Source: Calamus simplicifolius (Eukaryota > Streptophyta > Magnoliopsida > Arecales > Arecaceae). From it: a stretch of DNA of 64,000 nucleotides. The DNA lies in NCBI GenBank assembly GCA_900491605.1, contig UESW01004765.1:417154-481153 (forward strand), written 5' to 3'. Of the stretch, positions 59,275 to 64,000 are shown piece after piece. The notes beneath the pieces are model-generated. The model was not told where the DNA came from and did not search any database. It saw only the letters and a list, made by a program, of their open reading frames with translations. The stretch's first letter is position 1; the number at the start of each line of letters is the position of its first letter. The position numbers were made by a program, and so were the translations under genes.

Positions 59275-59690
59275 GCCGGTCGAAAAAACCTTCGAGGCGG
59301 TTACGAAGAAAAAGGACCCAATGGTCTCAGCAACTCTCGGATCACCACTCGAGCCGACCGAAGAAACTCCTGATGCAGTTACGAAGAAAAGGACCCCGAC
59401 GGTCTCAGTGACTCTCGGGTCATCACTTGGGCCAGCCGAAGAAATCCCCAAGGTGGTTACAAAGAAAAAGAACCCCGATGGTCTTAGCAACTCTTAGGTC
59501 ACCACTCGGGTCGGCCAAAGAAACCCTCAAGGTGTTTACGAAGAAAAAGGACCCTAATGGTCTTAGTGACTTTCTGGTCACCACTCGGGCCAGCTGAAGA
59601 AACTCTCAAGGTAGTTACGAAGAAAAAGAACCCCAACGGTCTTGGGTCACCACTCGAGCTGGCCGAAGAAACCCCAAAGGTAGATCAAAA
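59275..59690. repeat. 78-bp tandem repeat, about five units
   Basis: The marker GTTACGAAGAAAAA recurs at about 59300, 59378, 59456, 59534 and 59613, a period of 78-79 bp (26 codons). Each unit also has a GGTCACCACTCGGGCCGGCC-like block. Plus-strand frames translate to repeats with KVVTKKKNPNGL. A shorter repeat of CTCAGCGGCTTCA type follows at 59700-59820. Host element unknown; the Del/Tekay copy at 59875 is inserted next to it. Confidence 0.85.
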
Positions 59691-59874
59691 AGGCTCTCGA
59701 CAGCCTCAACTTTGCCTCAACGGCCTCAACTTTGCTTCGACGGCTTCATCTCAACCTCAGCGGCTTCATCACAGCCGAAGGGCTTCATTTCAGCCTCAGC
59801 GGCTTCAACTCTGCCTTAGTAGTCAACGACCAACTCGGTAAGGCCCTAAGTCAAATTATACACCTGTTACAAAT

Positions 59875-62865
59875 TGCCAGCTTCCCCTCCTCTTTGGGGC
59901 CATCGACAGCACACCTGCACACTTGTGGTAATCGGATAGAGTTTTACTAGTCTTTATGTAGCACTCCATAAAGAACTAGAGAACCCCAACTAATTATCAT
60001 AAGTGGCAGACACACACGAACACATCCTGTTAAAAACTTTTCATTTTTATCTCAATTATATATACAAATCACTCAATCAACACTAAGCATCAACCTGCTC
60101 AGATAATATTTTTCATGACATTCCTCAGGCAGTTTACAAGATCACATTCACAATCAACATCAAAATCATAAGTGCACACATCATGCTCATAATTTTCTCC
60201 AAAACATAAGTCTCATATTCATATCCAAAAAGGTCTAAAACATCATTACATCTCACTGTACACATACACATATACAATATACAAATATCAAACCACAATC
60301 TCTCAATATACAAGGCTAGCATCTATACACCCTTGCATCCAAGCAAGCTTCACCAGCTAAGGGTTCTGTCCTGCTTATCTTGTGATCCTGGAAGAAATAC
60401 TCACTGATCTGAAAGAACATTTAAATCATAGAGGGATGAGACCTAAGTCCCAGTGACTGATAACCATCTAACTATGGAAAAATAGAGAACCATAACCTCT
60501 TATTTTCAATCGTATGCTGATACTATTTAGCTTGTACAACTCAAAGTATATTTTTAACATGATATCAGATAAAATAAAATGTAGCTTATTCTTCAAATAA
60601 CATATTAGTACTGAAATACTCTATAATAACTTTTCACTAAAAGATAATTCATTAAGATAAAAATCCATGCATTACAATATAAAAATATGCATTCTTTATC
60701 TACAACCTAGACTTCTTTATTAAATTCTCAGACTCCCACCGAAATCTGCTTGCCCACTGGCATCTCAAGTAAACTCTCCCTCTCGGGATAACTACTTGAC
60801 CCACTGGCCCTTTTTATATCACAACATATGCTTTTAAATCTCATGATGCTGGGCTGTGCGTGTAATGCCTCTGAGGTACCACCCTACAGTCTCCCTCCTG
60901 TAGGTTTACTCTCATCGGGTGCATGACTAGCAACAGGATCCCCGCACAAATAGCACCCCTTACCCGTGCGGTTCACCCGGCAAAGTATTTTGTTCCTTAA
61001 CTCTGGAACCTCGGGTTTTCTCTCTGCCCCCACGGGCTATATATAGTAATCAGCTCCACTGAGCTATGATTCATGCCCCCATGGGCTGCTCACAACCAGC
61101 CCCACTGGCTTGGTTAAGCATGCACTCACCCCTGATTTTGGGGTTCATCGTACGATTTGTTCGCAAGGAGGTGCCGGCTCGATAGTAGTGTGCAATGCTC
61201 ATGCTACAGTACAGTTTAAAGGGTGATTAGCCCCATAGCTGCCTGATGCTCAGTATGATACATACATTATTTGTAAAGCTTTATCATGCAAATATGCCAT
61301 GTATACATTAAAAATCCCCTCATCGAAACTCATGCTTATGTATTTATGCTCAAAACTCATGCTCAAAACTCATGCTCAAAACTCATTTATCAGAATATCA
61401 TATACTAGGTTCTCATTTCTCATATTTAAAACATACATAATACTCTGCTAAACATAACATATCATAACTAGGTATTTATCTCATTATACTAGCTCAAATT
61501 AACTTCTCATTGCTAGATGAGAAACCCACTCACCTTAGTAGGTTACTCCTCGACTGGTACTCAACTCCGGTATTCCGGTTCCCTGGAATAACCCTCTTGA
61601 CCTACGTCAACATACAGATACGATAGCTATTAGGATTACCTCCACACGAGGTTTTTCCACGAACCATGCATGCATACATGATCTATCCTCCAATATCTCA
61701 TTGTTTTCTTCCATCCTTTCTCTACTCAAGATTTCTTCTACTATTACCTCAAAATACAATAATCTAAGAAAATCTAAAGTCATGCAAGATCTAGGGAAGC
61801 TATAGCTCACCTGGAGTCGAGTACAAACCCCAAGCTTCCCTTTCCCTTCCTCTTTCTTCCTCCTTCTTCTTCCTCTTCCTCTCTTTTCTCCTCTTCTTTC
61901 TCTCTTTCTTTCTTTCTTTCTTTTCTCTGGCTGAACCCATGTTTTTCTCCTTTTCTCTAATGACTTAGGGACCAAGTCATGGGAAACTTAAAGGTTAAGG
62001 CATGCCAAATTCCTCTTTTGCCCTCAAACACTCTTAACGCATGCTTTTTAGAAAATACGTGGCTCACTTATAACCATGATATTTTGCCTTTAGATTTTCT
62101 TTCCCAAGTTGCCCTTAACACAATTAGCAATTGATATCGGAGCCTTTTCCCATTTTGCCCCTGACATAGCATTTTTTAATCGATTCATAGCCAAGATTAT
62201 CATTTTTTACTTAAATCGATACTTTTATATAACATTTCCAAGAAAGACTTTACCAGCTTGAAGAACTCGATTTTAGAAATCCAACGGTTCAAACGGCATC
62301 CAAATCGGACTTGAAACAGAATAAATATGAAATTTTCAAGATTTAACTCAGAAAAACCTGCCGTTTTGGAGTCCAACAGATTTGGAGTCGGCTCCAGTAG
62401 AAATAGGTGTCGGCTCCAGAAAAAGTAGGTGTCGACTCCAGAAAAGTAGGTGTCGACTCTAAAAAGTAGGTGTTGGCTCCAACACTGCAGCAGAAATATT
62501 AACCTTCTGTTTTCTCTGCAGGTGTCGACTCCACCTCTGCATGTGTCGACTCTAAAGCGTGCCGAAAGTTTAAAACCGTGCCAGAGTCGACTCCACTCCA
62601 AATAGTGTCGACTCCAACCACTAAAAACATCATTTCAGGATAAAACTCAAACTAAACTTGATTTTTTGTGATTTAAACCCATTAAAACTTAAGTCTCTCA
62701 ATTTCTTAAATCAAACTCATTAACATTCAGAAATATACTCATTTACTCCAAAATTTCTTCTCTTTACATTTATCAAAAGGCCAACACACCCATATTTCAC
62801 TGAAACTTTCTGACTTTCATTTCAAATGAAAATGCCATAAATTACAAGGTTTTCAGGATGTTACA
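59875..62865 (-). repeat. 3' LTR of second Del/Tekay element
   Basis: The LTR is 2991 bp. On the minus strand it starts with the intact family end TGTAACATCC and ends GGAAGCTGGCA. The GGAGYCGACACC-type array lies at about 62350-62620, and a GAAA-rich tract at 61840-61925 matches that in the nested copy. Confidence 0.92.
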
Positions 62866-62929
62866 ATTCTCCCCCTCTTAAGAAATTTTGTTCCCGAAAT
62901 TTAGCTAGATATATTTTTAAATAGATGGG

Positions 62930-64000
62930 GGTACTTCAATCTCATCTCATCCTCTCGCTCCCATGTAGCCTCCTCTTTTTGATGATTTAACCATTGCACC
63001 TTAACTAATGGAATTCTTTTACTGCGGAGCTGCTTAATCTCCCTACTCAATATCTTCACTGGTTCTGTTGCAAATGATAAATCCCCCTATAACTCTATAG
63101 TCTCAGACTGAATCACATGAGAGGAATCCGGCACATACCTCCTAAGCATTGATACATGAAATACATTATGAATCTGAGATAACTCTGGAGGTAAAGCCAA
63201 TCTATAAGCTAGTGTTCCAACTCTTTCCAGAATTTCATAGGGTCCAATATACCTGGGACTCAACTTGCCTTTCTTTCCAAATCTCATAATACCTCGCCAA
63301 GGAGATACCTTCAGAAAGACTCTATCTCCAACCTCAAACTTTACCTCTCTATGATTTTTATCTGCATAGCTCTTCTGTCTATCCTGGGCTGCCTTTAATT
63401 TAGCTCTTATAATTTTAACTTGATCTGCTGTAAGCTGTACTAACTCAGGGCCTAACAGCCTTCTCTTTCCCTCCTCATCCAACACACTGGAGTTCTACAT
63501 TTTCTCCCATACAAGGCCTCATATGGTGCCATATAAATGCTAGAATGGTAGCTGTTATTGTAAGCAAACTCTATTAAATGTAGATGATCATCCCAACTAC
63601 CAGAAAATTCCATGACACAAGCTCTCAGCATATCCTCCAGTGTCTGGATGGTTCTTTCTGACTGACCATCGGTTTGGGGATGAAATGCTGTACTGAATCT
63701 CAATTTAGTCCCCAAAACTTTTTGTAATTCTGCCCAAAATTGAGATGTGAACCTTGGATCTCTATCTGATACTATCGATACTGGCACACCATGCCTACTC
63801 ACAATTTTATGCACATAATTCTGCTAATCTATCCAAGGTAAAGACAATCTTAATAGGCAGAAAATGAGCAGACTTAGTCAATCTATCCACTATCACCCAT
63901 ATAACATCATTGCCCCTTCTAGTCTTTGGGAGTCCTACAACGAAATCCATAGTTATATGCTCCCATTTCCACTCTGGCACAAACAGAGGCTGAAGCTTTC
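62930..64000 (-). pseudogene. Del/Tekay integrase end and chromodomain
   Basis: Frames 63814-63452 and 63485-63087 overlap with one shift near 63470. The first has IVSDRDPRFTSQFWAELQKV and FHPQTDGQSERTIQTLED (integrase core, E residue) plus the YGRKCRTP stretch. The second has YADKNHREVKFEVGDRVFLK, SPRYIGPYEILERVG and NVFHVSMLRRY. The chromodomain (about 63075-62930) reads KILSREIKQLRSK then VQWLNHQKEEATWERE. This copy is better preserved than the nested one. Confidence 0.92.

Larger units (their letters stand above)
59875..64000 (-). mobile_element. Second Del/Tekay chromovirus, 3' part, window edge
   Basis: This is the same family as 23097-33808 in inverse orientation. From right to left: integrase end and chromodomain (64000-62930), polypurine tract (about 62866-62880), 3' LTR (62865-59875). 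The base block CAAAT at 59870-59874 may be the target duplication; its partner is outside the window. Confidence 0.92.

Overview
This is a nuclear window from a flowering plant, probably a monocot. A palm is only a guess from the look of the repeats and was not tested. Introns, tRNA-Met-primed LTR retrotransposons, an RTE-type LINE, MITEs and long AT-rich spacers all fit a medium-to-large plant genome. Host genes take up very little of it.

Host content. (1) A sphingoid long-chain-base kinase gene (LCBK2-like, diacylglycerol-kinase catalytic fold) lies on the minus strand. I reconstructed seven small exons between 16457 and 6120, each with GT/AG borders and matching phase; exons 4 and 5 are separated by a 9.0-kb intron that carries a complete LINE. 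The C-terminal half of the gene is not in the window, because a Copia element occupies 1-5557. (2) A small-RNA locus lies on the plus strand at about 42.1-42.9 kb: a promoter with a telo-box and TATA box, a convincing U18 box C/D snoRNA (42658-42739), and two further box C/D candidates.

Layout of mobile DNA. 1-5557: 3' part of a SIRE/Maximus-type Copia element with decayed pol, a frameshifted env-position ORF and a 1.54-kb 3' LTR. 5558-17769: the LCBK2-like gene and its introns, with an RTE LINE at 9239-12353. 17775-41266: a Tat-lineage Ty3/gypsy element on the minus strand (TSD TTTCT) with an antisense gene unit. It is split by a Del/Tekay chromovirus at 23097-33808 (plus, TSD TTGGC) in its integrase region and by a 2-kb solo LTR at 37537-39533 (TSD TGCGC) in gag. 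41272-45400: host DNA with the snoRNA locus, a tandem duplication and a Tourist-like MITE whose empty site is kept in the sister copy. 45.4-51.3 kb: wreck of an Athila-type gypsy element, minus strand. 51586-56868: complete Tork/Tnt1-like Copia element (TSD GAGTA), 5.3 kb, broken by frame shifts and three stops. 56869-59874: AT-rich spacer, then an unidentified repeat with a 78-bp tandem array. 59875-64000: a second Del/Tekay copy on the minus strand, cut by the window edge.

Recurring signal. Arrays built on a GGAGYCGACACC-like core occur in three retrotransposon lineages that are not close relatives: SIRE Copia, Tat gypsy and Del/Tekay gypsy. I count this shared motif and the snoRNA locus as the most interesting observations. 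I found no evidence of a new enzyme system; nearly all long ORFs are decayed retroelement genes.
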